64,000 nt of DNA from Paracoccaceae bacterium (lineage in GTDB: Bacteria; Pseudomonadota; Alphaproteobacteria; Rhodobacterales; Rhodobacteraceae), in the NCBI GenBank assembly GCA_028097405.1, contig JAOHEK010000001.1, positions 88,056-152,055 on the forward strand, in the 5' to 3' direction. The translations under genes were made by a program, and so were the position numbers. The notes below the pieces were generated by a model. The model did not search any database and was not told the origin of the DNA. It was given only the letters and a program-made list of their open reading frames with translations. Positions 43,568-52,446 of the stretch are shown here, in pieces (position 1 is the stretch's first letter; every line of letters starts with the position of its first letter).

Positions 43568-43588
43568 TGTTCTTCCTCCCAATTTCGT

Positions 43589-43616
43589 AATCGTTGTAGA
43601 AAAATCTATAACGATT
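43589..43616. promoter_or_regulatory. LacI-family operator candidate
   Basis: AATCGTTGTAGA and TCTATAACGATT form a 12-bp inverted repeat with one mismatch, separated by AAAA. It lies between the binding-protein gene (22 nt before its ATG) and the divergent LacI-type gene (62 nt before its start), a typical position for an operator controlling both. Its total length of 28 bp and A-rich centre are unusual for LacI sites, which mostly have a central CG. Confidence 0.65.
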
Positions 43617-43677
43617 TAGAAATCCCTTGCAAGACATTCTTTTTTTCTGCAAACAGAGGTAATGAAAGGCCGGTTCG

Positions 43678-44682
43678 ATGCCTGTGCAAAAATCCAATAG
43701 ACCAACGCTTAGAACGATTTCCGAACTTAGCGGATTCGCCGTTCCGACGGTATCGCGCGCGCTGAAAGGTGCGCCGGATATTGGCAAATCAACTCAGGAA
43801 ACGGTTCAGCGAATCGCCCGCGATATCGGCTATGTGCCGAATCGCGCAGGCGTACGACTGAAGACCGGAAAGACCAATGTGATTGCCTTGGTTTTATCGA
43901 CCGAACACGACATGTTAAACCATACCGGGCGTCTGATCTCGGCCTTTGCCGGTAAGCTGCGCGAGACCAATTACCATGTGATTGTCACGCCATATTTCCC
44001 AGACGAAGATCCAATGATCCCTGTGACCTACGTCGTGGAAACTGGGTCGGCGGACGCTGTGATCCTAAACCAAACCCAACCTGAAGATGTACGCGTTCGG
44101 TATCTAATGGATCAGAACTTTCCCTTTGCCACCCATGGCCGCACCAAATGGAGCCATTTGCATCCGTACTTCGACTTCGACAACAGCAAATATGGAAGTT
44201 ATAGCGTTGAACGGTTGCACCAACGCGGGCGCAAAAACCTGCTGCTGATCGCGCCGCCGCCGGGACAGACCTATGCGCGCTATATGATCGAAGGCAGCTT
44301 GGAAATGGCCGACACGCTTGGCATCAAGATGAAGCTTCTTGAATCTGCGACAAGTGACGACCCTTCGGATGTTGTTCGCGCCGCGGTCGAAGCGCATATG
44401 ACGGACGAAACATCGGTTGACGGGATTGTCTGCGGTTCGACAACCGCCGCTATGGCGGCTGTGGCTGCGGTCGAAGATTTCGATTTTAAGGTTGGACGAG
44501 ACGTCGACATCGTTGCGAAAGAGGCTGAAGAGTTTCTGAGCCTGTTCCGCCCCGACATTTTATCGTTTCGTGAGAACGTATCGCGTGCCGCTGAGTTTCT
44601 GGCTGAAGCCGCAATACAGGCAATCAACCAACCGGATTTGCCGCCTTTGCAAGAACTGGATTTCCCGAAGCTGATTGCGTGA
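43678..44682 (+). CDS. LacI-family transcriptional regulator
   Basis: This 334-residue repressor has an N-terminal helix-turn-helix (about residues 10-60: LRTISELSGFAVPTVSRALKG) with the hinge GYVPNRAGVRLKTGKTN, then a periplasmic-binding-protein-like sensor domain. It is divergent from the sugar transporter operon and is its probable regulator, with inducer likely to be the transported sugar or a product of it. Confidence 0.92.
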   Translation: MPVQKSNRPTLRTISELSGFAVPTVSRALKGAPDIGKSTQETVQRIARDIGYVPNRAGVRLKTGKTNVIALVLSTEHDMLNHTGRLISAFAGKLRETNYHVIVTPYFPDEDPMIPVTYVVETGSADAVILNQTQPEDVRVRYLMDQNFPFATHGRTKWSHLHPYFDFDNSKYGSYSVERLHQRGRKNLLLIAPPPGQTYARYMIEGSLEMADTLGIKMKLLESATSDDPSDVVRAAVEAHMTDETSVDGIVCGSTTAAMAAVAAVEDFDFKVGRDVDIVAKEAEEFLSLFRPDILSFRENVSRAAEFLAEAAIQAINQPDLPPLQELDFPKLIA

Positions 44683-44701
44683 CAGCATTCAGATCATGAA
44701 T

Positions 44702-45343
44702 TCAGATAACTGAGCAGATGTCGTCGAATTCAAAACGCGGCAGCCTTTGAAACAGTGCTGTCTCGTCTGCATATCCCAGATTGCACAGGAAATTGGATTT
44801 CCATCCGGATTGGGCGAAAAATTCCTGATCTACGATCTCATTCGAGAACCCCGACATCGCCCCCACATCAAGCCCCATCGCGCGCGCACCAATCATGAAG
44901 TAAGCGCCTTGCAGCGTCGAATTCCGGTAGGCCGTATCATGGGCATAGGCTTCGTTATCCGCAAATAGTGGCTTGCGATCTTCGTGGGGGAACAGGAAAT
45001 CGAGCCGCTGCCAGTAAAGCGGGTCCCAAGCGATGATGGCAGTCACTGGCGCTGCACGCATCTTATCGATGTTCTTGGCCTTCAGGGATTTCGCCAGCCG
45101 GTCCTTTGCGGCGTCAGAACGTACAAAGACGAACCGCGCAGGACAGGTGTTCATGCTTGTTGGACCAGCAATGGTAATATCGTACAAGGTTCGCAGCATG
45201 TCGTCGCTAACAGGTTTGTCCGTCCAGTCATAATGGGAACGGGCGTCCCGCAAGATCACATCAATCGAGGCATCATCCAATTGCGGCTTACGTTCGCGTA
45301 AGCTTCGAACCGCGTCTTGTGCCGCTAACCGTATGTCTTCCAT
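44702..45343 (-). CDS. Nitroreductase family, RutE/malonic semialdehyde reductase-like
   Basis: This 213-residue FMN protein follows E. coli RutE closely: GPTSMNTCPARFVF, APVTAIIAWD, FPHEDRK, AYRNSTLQGAYFMI and LGLDVGAMSGF. RutE reduces malonic semialdehyde to 3-hydroxypropionate in pyrimidine degradation. No other rut gene is in the window, so another role (for example in beta-alanine, 3-hydroxypropionate or acrylate metabolism) is possible. I chose the ATG at 45343 with GAGGGAAG seven bases before it. It is divergent from the YciI-type gene. Confidence 0.85.
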   Translation of the reverse strand: MEDIRLAAQDAVRSLRERKPQLDDASIDVILRDARSHYDWTDKPVSDDMLRTLYDITIAGPTSMNTCPARFVFVRSDAAKDRLAKSLKAKNIDKMRAAPVTAIIAWDPLYWQRLDFLFPHEDRKPLFADNEAYAHDTAYRNSTLQGAYFMIGARAMGLDVGAMSGFSNEIVDQEFFAQSGWKSNFLCNLGYADETALFQRLPRFEFDDICSVI

Positions 45344-45453
45344 CGGATTGCTTCCCTCGTCCATCATTCGTCAACAGACAGTTTTTGACGATAAAACTGG
45401 ATTTAGTCAAATAAAATCGATATAACTGACCCAACGAGACGAGGAAACCGCCT

Positions 45454-45840
45454 ATGCCTGCATGGAACGACTATAAAACCGAAGCAAAATCGCGTGGCGC
45501 GCTTGCATTCGAACTATATGCCGTGCGCTCGGTTCCAGCAAAAGACCCGGCAGCGGTCAGAGCTAATTTACCAGACCATCTTGCTTATCAGGGCGAACAG
45601 GAGCGCGCTGGCGCACTGTTTCTGGCGGGGCCGATGTCGGATGAAACCGGCGAACAGATGGAAGGCATGGGGTTGATCATTTACCGGGCCGCCTCACTTG
45701 AGGACGCGCGCGAGATTGCGGAAAACGACCCGATGCACAAAAGCGGAGCGCGTACATTTACCTTACGCCGCTGGCTTGTGAACGAGGGGGCTTTGACACT
45801 GTCCGTTAATCTGGCCGCACAATCCGCGGCCTTCAAATAG
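45454..45840 (+). CDS. YciI-family protein
   Basis: This 128-residue protein has the YciI-like ferredoxin-like fold pattern, with LFLAGPMSDETGEQMEGMGLIIYRA and a conserved DPMHKSGARTFTLRRW end. Such proteins act as small dehydrochlorinases or muconolactone-type isomerases, mostly of unknown role. It lies 9 nt before the malonyl-CoA decarboxylase gene and probably shares its transcript. Confidence 0.85.
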   Translation: MPAWNDYKTEAKSRGALAFELYAVRSVPAKDPAAVRANLPDHLAYQGEQERAGALFLAGPMSDETGEQMEGMGLIIYRAASLEDAREIAENDPMHKSGARTFTLRRWLVNEGALTLSVNLAAQSAAFK

Positions 45841-45849
45841 GGGGCCACC

Positions 45850-47157
45850 ATGGCTGCACGTAGTTTTCTTGGTGACATGTTGACGACCCTATTTGAACGG
45901 CGTCAGACAGCCACAAACTTTGGTGATAACCGGTCCTTGTCCGACATGTGCCGATCCTTGTTGGACGCCGAGGGCGAAATCTCGGGGCTGAAGCTGGCAC
46001 AGGCCATTCTGGATCGATACGCAAGGCTCACCCCGGACGAGACACTGGAGTTTTTCCTTTTTCTGAACAACGCGCTTGAAGTCGATATGGCGGCTTTGAA
46101 CGATGCCATCGTGGAATATGGGCTGACGCAATCCATGGCTGGTTACGCCAAGATCAGCGCGCTTTCAGAATCCCCACGACAAGAGCTTTTGCGCCGCCTG
46201 AACCAACCGCCCGGTGCCACACAGGCGCTGGTCAACATGCGCCGGGATCTTTTAGAAGCGCTTGAAGGCACGCCGGAATTAGCCCGGAGCGATCTTGATT
46301 TTCAACACCTTTTGCGCAGCTGGTTCAACCGGGGTTTTTTGGTGCTTCAGCCGATCAACTGGGAATCGCCCGCCAGTATCCTTGAAAAGATCGTTGAATA
46401 TGAAGCCGTACATGCCATCAGCGATTGGGACGATTTGCGGCGGCGCCTGTATCCTCAGGACCGCCGGTGCTTTGCCTATTTTCACCCAAGTATGCCAGAT
46501 GAGCCACTTATATTTGTCGAGGTGGCGCTGACCAAATCGGTCCCCAGTTCGATCCAGCGCCTTTTGTCCGAAGAACGCAAACACCGTGATGCACAGGACA
46601 CTAAGGTCGCGGTCTTCTATTCGATCTCGAACTGTCAGAAGGGCTTGAGGGGTATCTCATTTGGGAACCTGTTGATCAAACAGGTCGTCGCAGAGCTGCA
46701 GCAGGAACTGCCCGGACTTGAAACGTTCGTGACACTGTCGCCGATCCCAAAGCTAAACACTTGGCTCGCGGATCAATCGGACATCAAAGGTGTCGAACCG
46801 TTGATCCAAGGAACGGCTGACCAGATCACCGTGAAAGCAGCGGCGACACACTATCTTCTAAGTGCGAAAAATACTCATGGGGCACCGTTTGATCCAGTCG
46901 CCCGCTTTCATCTTGGCAATGGCGCCCAGATATTTGCCGTCCACGGGGCTGCGGACCTAAGTGAGAACGGCTTGCGTCAGTCGGGCGGCGCAATGGTCAA
47001 CTATCAGTATGACCTGGATGTCATCGAGCAGAACCACGAGAAATTCGTACAATCGGGCGAAGTTTGCATAAGCCCGGCCTTTCAGGCCGCTCAACAGAAA
47101 TCTCGTCCCAAGCGGGCGGCGGCTAAGACCAGACCAAAATCCCGTGCGAGCCACTAG
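45850..47157 (+). CDS. Malonyl-CoA decarboxylase
   Basis: This 435-residue enzyme converts malonyl-CoA to acetyl-CoA and CO2. The N-terminal helical domain and the C-terminal acetyltransferase-like domain are both present, with FAYFHPSMPDEPLIFVEVAL and VTLSPIPKLNTWL typical of the family. The C-terminus ends in a Lys/Arg-rich tail (SRPKRAAAKTRPKSR) that is unusual and probably disordered. It removes malonyl-CoA formed from malonate or as a fatty-acid-synthesis side product. It is co-transcribed with the YciI gene. Confidence 0.93.
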   Translation: MAARSFLGDMLTTLFERRQTATNFGDNRSLSDMCRSLLDAEGEISGLKLAQAILDRYARLTPDETLEFFLFLNNALEVDMAALNDAIVEYGLTQSMAGYAKISALSESPRQELLRRLNQPPGATQALVNMRRDLLEALEGTPELARSDLDFQHLLRSWFNRGFLVLQPINWESPASILEKIVEYEAVHAISDWDDLRRRLYPQDRRCFAYFHPSMPDEPLIFVEVALTKSVPSSIQRLLSEERKHRDAQDTKVAVFYSISNCQKGLRGISFGNLLIKQVVAELQQELPGLETFVTLSPIPKLNTWLADQSDIKGVEPLIQGTADQITVKAAATHYLLSAKNTHGAPFDPVARFHLGNGAQIFAVHGAADLSENGLRQSGGAMVNYQYDLDVIEQNHEKFVQSGEVCISPAFQAAQQKSRPKRAAAKTRPKSRASH

Positions 47158-47285
47158 CGCCGGCGGGTCATCTGCCACGTCGATTTTATTGTTATTATCT
47201 GGATAAGTTGCAAAATATCGTTTTTTATTGACTTGCCCAGCGGATTTATGGACAACCAACCAAGTTCAGGTTTTGGAGGATCGAC

Positions 47286-48497
47286 ATGCGCGAAACGTAT
47301 CATGAAGAAGGCAAATGGTGGGTAAGTCCCTATAATTTCATACCTGAAGTTCGCCAAGACTTGATGCTTCCGCCAAAAGTTCAGATCCACGACGCAACGT
47401 TGCGCGATGGTGAACAAACTCCGGGCGTCGTGTTTTCTGTCGCCGATAAAATTGCCATCGCCCAGAAGATGGACGAAATCGGTGTTGAGCGTATCGAAGC
47501 AGGTATGCCTGCAGTGTCGCCTCAGGACGCCGAAGCGATCAAGGAAATCTCAAAGCTTGGGCTAAAGTCGAAGATTTTCACCTTCGCACGCGCCATGAAA
47601 GCCGACATCGATATGGCTTTGGAATGCGGTGCGGACGGCGTAATCATCGAAGTTCCAATTGGGTATCCAAAGCTGACCACGCAGTTTGGCTGGACTTGGA
47701 AAGACGTGTTCGAGAAAAGCCGCGACGTGATCAACTATGCGCGCGAACAGGGCCTTTACGCGGTCTATTTCCCATACGACACAACCCGCGCCCGTCCACA
47801 GGACCTTGAAAATCTTTGCAAGGCTGTGATGAACGAAAGCCCACCCGATAGCATAGGCATCGTTGATACCATGGGCTGCGCGACGCCCGAGGCGATCAAA
47901 TATATGGTTCGTTGGGTCAAGGACATGACGGGTCTGCCGATTGAAATCCACACGCACAACGATTTCGGCATGGGCGTTGCCACGGAATTGGCAGCCGTGA
48001 CGGCGGGCGCTGAAGTGGTTCACAGCTGTGGCAATGGTCTGGGCGAACGCACGGGCAATGCAGCCCTTGAAGAACTGATGTTGGGTTTGGATCTGCTTTA
48101 TGGCTACGAAACTGGCTATAAGTTGGACAAGTTGCCCGAGTTGGGCGAGCTGCTGTCGCGCCTGTCAAACGTGCCGATTGCGCGCAACAAACCGATCTTA
48201 GGATCGGGCAATTTCATCCGCGAATCCGGTATCGGCATTCAGTATGTCATGAACGACCCTTTGGTGATGTTCGGCACACACCCTGCCCTAACGGGACGCG
48301 AAGGCGAAGTTGTTCTGGGCAAGAAAAGCGGCAAGGCCTCGGTGGTTTATAAGCTTGGTCAATTGGGTCTAGGAGAGGTCAGCGACGATCAGTCCGGCCA
48401 AATTCTGAACCGGGTTAAGCAACGCGGCATCGAAAAGCGCGATACTTTGACCGACGAAGAGTTCACGGCCATCGTTGCGGACGTTCGCGCCGCCTGA
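47286..48497 (+). CDS. LeuA/homocitrate synthase-family acyltransferase-type aldolase
   Basis: This 403-residue TIM-barrel enzyme condenses an acyl-CoA with a 2-oxoacid or acts as a lyase in the same family. The metal and oxoacid motifs IHDATLRDGEQTPGV and IHTHNDFGMG and the C-terminal GKKSGKASVVYKLG are conserved. It lacks the LeuA C-terminal regulatory domain, so leucine feedback is not expected. A GGAGG precedes the start. It follows the malonyl-CoA decarboxylase with a 128-nt AT-rich spacer that probably holds its own promoter. Homocitrate, citramalate and isopropylmalate synthases are all possible; substrate open. Confidence 0.85.
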   Translation: MRETYHEEGKWWVSPYNFIPEVRQDLMLPPKVQIHDATLRDGEQTPGVVFSVADKIAIAQKMDEIGVERIEAGMPAVSPQDAEAIKEISKLGLKSKIFTFARAMKADIDMALECGADGVIIEVPIGYPKLTTQFGWTWKDVFEKSRDVINYAREQGLYAVYFPYDTTRARPQDLENLCKAVMNESPPDSIGIVDTMGCATPEAIKYMVRWVKDMTGLPIEIHTHNDFGMGVATELAAVTAGAEVVHSCGNGLGERTGNAALEELMLGLDLLYGYETGYKLDKLPELGELLSRLSNVPIARNKPILGSGNFIRESGIGIQYVMNDPLVMFGTHPALTGREGEVVLGKKSGKASVVYKLGQLGLGEVSDDQSGQILNRVKQRGIEKRDTLTDEEFTAIVADVRAA

Positions 48498-48519
48498 GTT
48501 CGAACAGCGCTGTTGAGTT

Positions 48520-49434
48520 TTAACGAAGCGTCATGATCAACGCATCCACGGATGCGCGGTCGGGCATCGAGGGTGCGGCGCCCGCTTTGGTCACCGACAG
48601 CCCAGCTGTTGCGCATCCATATCGCGCAGATTCGATCGGTGACATTCCTTCGGCCAGAGCGGCGGAAAATCCGCCATTGAAGGCATCGCCCGCGCCGGTT
48701 GTTTCGACCACAGACCCCGCATTGACGGCTGGCACAAGGCCATGACCGTAAAGGTAAGCCCCCTGCTCACCCATGGTGATGATCGGAGTTGTCACGCCTA
48801 AGTCTATTAGCGCCAAACAGGCCTTTTCGGCGTCGAGTGCGTTTTGAACCGACACGCCGGTCAGCGCTTCGCATTCGGTTTCATTCGGCGTGACGTAGTC
48901 GCACAATGCCAACATTCCATCCGGCAGTTCGGCGGCAGGGGCTGGGTTCAAAACCGTGGCCACGCCTGCGGCCTTGGCGATTTCTAAACCGCGAACGGCG
49001 GCCTCCAGGGGTTGTTCCAATTGGGTTACGAAGACGTCTGCGCCTGCAATCAGATCGGATTGCGCATCAATATCGTTGCGTGAGATCAGCGCCGCAGCCC
49101 CCGGAGCAATGATGATCGCGTTGTTGCCACTGCTTTCTTCGATGAAGATGTAGGCAGCACCGGTGTAGGATTCGGGCGATTGTTCAACATGGGGGATGAC
49201 GCCCGCATCGGCCCAAGTTTGCATCGCGAGTTTTGCGAAATCATCTTGGCCCAGCCTTGTGATCATATGGGTTTCCGCCCCCATGCGAGCGGACGCAACA
49301 GCTTGGTTCGACCCTTTCCCACCGGGGCCAAGGGCAAATGAATTGCCCAATATCGTCTCGCCCATTTTGGGCATCCGATCCGCGCGGTACGCCGTGTCAG
49401 CGACAAAAACGCCAAGAATGACGACCTTGCCCAT
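48520..49434 (-). CDS. rbsK: Ribokinase
   Basis: This 304-residue PfkB-family kinase phosphorylates D-ribose at O5. The sugar-binding GPGGKGSNQAVASAR near residue 38 and the catalytic-base motif TTGAGDAFNGGF near residue 241 are conserved. It follows the RbsD/FucU-family gene by three nt, a pairing typical of ribose or fucose use. No ribose ABC transporter is in view. Confidence 0.92.
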   Translation of the reverse strand: MGKVVILGVFVADTAYRADRMPKMGETILGNSFALGPGGKGSNQAVASARMGAETHMITRLGQDDFAKLAMQTWADAGVIPHVEQSPESYTGAAYIFIEESSGNNAIIIAPGAAALISRNDIDAQSDLIAGADVFVTQLEQPLEAAVRGLEIAKAAGVATVLNPAPAAELPDGMLALCDYVTPNETECEALTGVSVQNALDAEKACLALIDLGVTTPIITMGEQGAYLYGHGLVPAVNAGSVVETTGAGDAFNGGFSAALAEGMSPIESARYGCATAGLSVTKAGAAPSMPDRASVDALIMTLR

Positions 49435-49437
49435 GGG

Positions 49438-49884
49438 CTATGCCTCGTCCGGTGGTACGACGCCTTTGCGGATTGCAAAACAGCCGTAGAATCGACGCTC
49501 GCCAGTTTGGATAACCGCATAGGCATTCTTGGCGCGTTCATAAAAGGCGAACCGTTCGACGCTGATCATCGTGCCACCGCCAGCAGCGCTTACCTCGGCC
49601 TGCACATCTTTCATGACCGGCATCAAGGTATCGGGTTCGCCGACGACTTCCATCCGCGCGATAGCATCATCCACGAAAGTGTCTATCGGGTAGACCGACA
49701 AGACCGCTTTGGCGACCTCTGCTGCAGGCAGATCGATCCGAAGAACCTGCCCCAGCACGGTTTCACGAGCGATGCTATCGGAGGGGAAATTGGTATCTGC
49801 GATAATCAGATCGTCGCCGTGTCCCATAGCGCGCAAGGCATATAGGACGTCGGCGTTCAGATTTGGATTAATGCCTTTCAGCAT
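49438..49884 (-). CDS. RbsD/FucU-family sugar mutarotase
   Basis: This 148-residue protein catalyses anomer interconversion of a free sugar. It resembles FucU (L-fucose mutarotase) more than RbsD, with MGHGDDLIIADTNFPSDS, VERFAFYERAKNAYAVIQTGE and a C-terminal FYGCFAIRKGV. I chose the ATG at 49884, with AGGGGA upstream; a longer open frame to 50019 starts at a GTG without a binding site. Co-translated with ribokinase, it may supply the sugar anomer the kinase prefers. Confidence 0.88.
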   Translation of the reverse strand: MLKGINPNLNADVLYALRAMGHGDDLIIADTNFPSDSIARETVLGQVLRIDLPAAEVAKAVLSVYPIDTFVDDAIARMEVVGEPDTLMPVMKDVQAEVSAAGGGTMISVERFAFYERAKNAYAVIQTGERRFYGCFAIRKGVVPPDEA

Positions 49885-50152
49885 CTCGGTCCCCTTTTGA
49901 TGTCGCAATCCAAGACGCGCGCCCGTGGCACCGTTAAATAGGGGAAGATGCGCTTGGTCCGATTTCAGCCGAATGGTTTCGCCCCTTTGGCTGAAAGTGT
50001 AGTCTAACAACTTGTTCACGCAAAGAGAAATTGGGATTGGTTTGAGCCGTCGCGAAGGCAGATCGCGGTTTGGGAGTATGGTCTGATAATATTCGCTGCT
50101 GATTACCTAGTTTTAACCGATAGGACGCTAGACCCCTGTTACGGATCGCCTG

Positions 50153-51637
50153 TTGTTGCCGGTGACCGAACGGGTCGTGGTGAACGTGGCGCATGTAGAA
50201 GTACATCCGACAGGGCTTAACGAAGTCGCCCAAAACGTGGCGCAAGGGTTGCAGCGCGGGGCGCTGGAACCTTTTTGGTTGATGTGCGTTGCGATCTGCA
50301 TCGACCTTCCAGTCTTTGCTCTGGCGTTTTGGTTCGTGCTTTATGGTGCGGTTCCAGCGGACGCCTTTGCGCCAGTTCCTGCGGCACTTTGGGCCTGCCT
50401 CGGCAGCCTCGTCTTTGTTGCGACGATGATTGTCATTGGCGGATATCGCAGCACCGTGCTGTCCCAATGGAAATCATTCGTCACCCGCACCTTTTTGTCC
50501 GCGCTTTTTCCAATCCTTGGCTTGGTCATGATCGCGCCCATTGATGTTATGGGTACGGCTCTAACCGCCACCTTGTTAAGTTTGGGCACTGCCATTGCCG
50601 CCACGCGACTTGGTGCACAGAAAGCTGTAAATTGGGTGATCGATACCGGGCTGATCGCCCGCCGCGCCGTTATTGCCGGCGGTGGAGCGGAAGCCGAACG
50701 GCTGATCCGGGGGCTTAGCAAACGTCAGGGCAACGACATCCGCCTATACGGCATTTTCGATGACCGTGACGACAAGCGCTCGCCGACACAAGTTCTCGGG
50801 ATTCCCAAGATCGGCGGTTACGATGACTTGGTTACTTTTGTTCGCGCCGCTGAAATCGATTTGGTGATCATTGCCCTGCCCTTTGCGGCAGAAAAGCGCA
50901 TCAAGTGGCTGTTTGACGAATTTCGCGTTCTTCCCGTGGAAGTTGGCCTGTCAAACTACAGTCAAAACTACGCTTTTGACCAATCCGAGCGACCGCCATC
51001 CGTCGAAAAGATCAGCCGCAGCTTTGCGCCCGAATGTCGTTTGACGAAGCGACTTTTTGACGTGTTCTTTGCCGTTTGTGCGTTGGCCTTGCTTTGGCCA
51101 ATCTTACTATTAGCCGCCTTGGCCGTCCGGCTTGAAAGTTCCGGTCCGGTTCTGTTTCGCCAAAACCGACATGGGTACAACAACCGGATCATCGAAGTTC
51201 TGAAATTTCGATCGATGTACACGGACATGGCCGATCCTACGGCCAAGAAAGTCGTGACCCGTGACGATCCCCGCGTGACACGCGTTGGCCGGTTCCTACG
51301 CCGCAGTTCGATTGACGAACTGCCACAGCTTTTCAATGTCTTACGCGGAGACTTGTCGCTGGTCGGACCACGCCCACATGCGGTCGAAGCGTTGTCTAGC
51401 CAGCAAGAAAGGTTCACACAGATCGTTGACGGCTATTCAGCGCGTCATCGCTTACCGCCCGGCATCACGGGCTGGGCTCAAATCAACGGCTGGCGTGGTG
51501 AAATTGACAATGCATCAAAGCTAGAAGCCCGCTTTGAACACGACTTGTTTTACATCGAAAATTGGTCGTTTTGGCTAGACTTGAAAATCCTGATGCGCAC
51601 GCCGTTCAGCATTTTGAATAGCGAAGGCGCCTATTGA
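50153..51637 (+). CDS. Undecaprenyl-phosphate glycosyl-1-phosphate transferase (polyprenyl glycosylphosphotransferase)
   Basis: This 494-residue protein attaches the first sugar-1-phosphate to undecaprenyl phosphate at the inner membrane and begins exopolysaccharide or O-antigen assembly. It has an N-terminal membrane region with about four helices (residues 43-175), a CoA-binding-like Rossmann domain (about 185-310) and a C-terminal bacterial sugar transferase domain with SGPVLFRQNRHG, LKFRSMYTDM, DELPQLFNVLRGD and SLVGPRPHA. The start is uncertain: the frame opens at TTG 50153 and GTG codons follow, with no clear ribosome binding site. No other polysaccharide gene is adjacent. Confidence 0.9.
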   Translation: MLPVTERVVVNVAHVEVHPTGLNEVAQNVAQGLQRGALEPFWLMCVAICIDLPVFALAFWFVLYGAVPADAFAPVPAALWACLGSLVFVATMIVIGGYRSTVLSQWKSFVTRTFLSALFPILGLVMIAPIDVMGTALTATLLSLGTAIAATRLGAQKAVNWVIDTGLIARRAVIAGGGAEAERLIRGLSKRQGNDIRLYGIFDDRDDKRSPTQVLGIPKIGGYDDLVTFVRAAEIDLVIIALPFAAEKRIKWLFDEFRVLPVEVGLSNYSQNYAFDQSERPPSVEKISRSFAPECRLTKRLFDVFFAVCALALLWPILLLAALAVRLESSGPVLFRQNRHGYNNRIIEVLKFRSMYTDMADPTAKKVVTRDDPRVTRVGRFLRRSSIDELPQLFNVLRGDLSLVGPRPHAVEALSSQQERFTQIVDGYSARHRLPPGITGWAQINGWRGEIDNASKLEARFEHDLFYIENWSFWLDLKILMRTPFSILNSEGAY

Positions 51638-51652
51638 ACCGATCAAATACCC

Positions 51653-52357
51653 TTATTTGATCCGGGCCACATAGCGCACCCGATCCGGGTTGAACCAGGT
51701 ACGCGAATATTCAACGACCTCGCCATCTGCGGCCCGCCCCCATCGCTCGATAAACCCGACTGTATCGCCCGGCTCACAGCCGATGTCATCTGGGCTCCAA
51801 TCCGGCAATGTGCCAACGCCAATCCGATCTTCCACCCGCGAGATCAACAGCCCCAAGGATCGTTGGTAGAAATAATAAAGCGACTCTGATAGATCGGCCG
51901 GGCGGATCGTTTGCGCCCACTTTCCATCCAACCAAATTTCTTCGATCGCCGAGGGTAAATCAGACAGAAGACGCAGCCGGCGAACCCGATGACCATCCTC
52001 GGATTGTCCGAATTTCGGCAGGTCGCGTGGTTTTTTCAGACGTTTCGTACTGAGTATATTCGCAGTCGGCAGACCACCTCCGTCCAACCGTTCCAACCTG
52101 AAAAACGCATATATGCCAGCCGCAACTGGATTGTGGCGAACGTAATTTCCCGATCCCTGAATGCGTTGAAGAAATCCCTTGTCTTCTAAATCATCCAGCG
52201 CTTTTCGCAGCGTGCCTACAGCAATGCCCAAGTCTGTCGCCATGTCTCGTTCGGGCGGCAGTTTTTCACCGTCGATCAAGCGCCCGGACGAGACTTCGCG
52301 GATCAACATTTCCGCAGTCTGCATATAGATGGGCAGTGAAGAAGTCTTGGTAGGCAT
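51653..52357 (-). CDS. GntR-family (HutC/UTRA) transcriptional regulator
   Basis: This 234-residue regulator has an N-terminal winged helix (RDMATDLGIAVGTLRKALDDLEDKGFLQ) and a C-terminal UTRA ligand domain. The ATG at 52357 is preferred over a longer frame to 52396, which starts in the spacer. It is divergent from the monooxygenase gene, 89 nt apart, and an imperfect inverted repeat lies in that spacer. It is the probable repressor of the neighbouring cassette. In other sulfo-SMO clusters a regulator gene also lies beside the catabolic genes. Confidence 0.85.
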   Translation of the reverse strand: MPTKTSSLPIYMQTAEMLIREVSSGRLIDGEKLPPERDMATDLGIAVGTLRKALDDLEDKGFLQRIQGSGNYVRHNPVAAGIYAFFRLERLDGGGLPTANILSTKRLKKPRDLPKFGQSEDGHRVRRLRLLSDLPSAIEEIWLDGKWAQTIRPADLSESLYYFYQRSLGLLISRVEDRIGVGTLPDWSPDDIGCEPGDTVGFIERWGRAADGEVVEYSRTWFNPDRVRYVARIK

Positions 52358-52373
52358 CGTGACACCAATAAAA

Positions 52374-52397
52374 AATGATATACTATTGATGTACATT
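52374..52397. promoter_or_regulatory. Imperfect inverted repeat in the GntR/monooxygenase spacer
   Basis: AATGATATAC and GATGTACATT form an imperfect inverted repeat around TATT in the 89-nt divergent spacer. Its centre near 52386 and AT-rich content fit an operator of a HutC-type GntR protein. Only part of the arms match, so the call is tentative. Confidence 0.35.
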
Positions 52398-52446
52398 AAG
52401 GCCGATGCTACGCAAGATCTAATTAGGCGTTTCAGGAAAGATTCGA

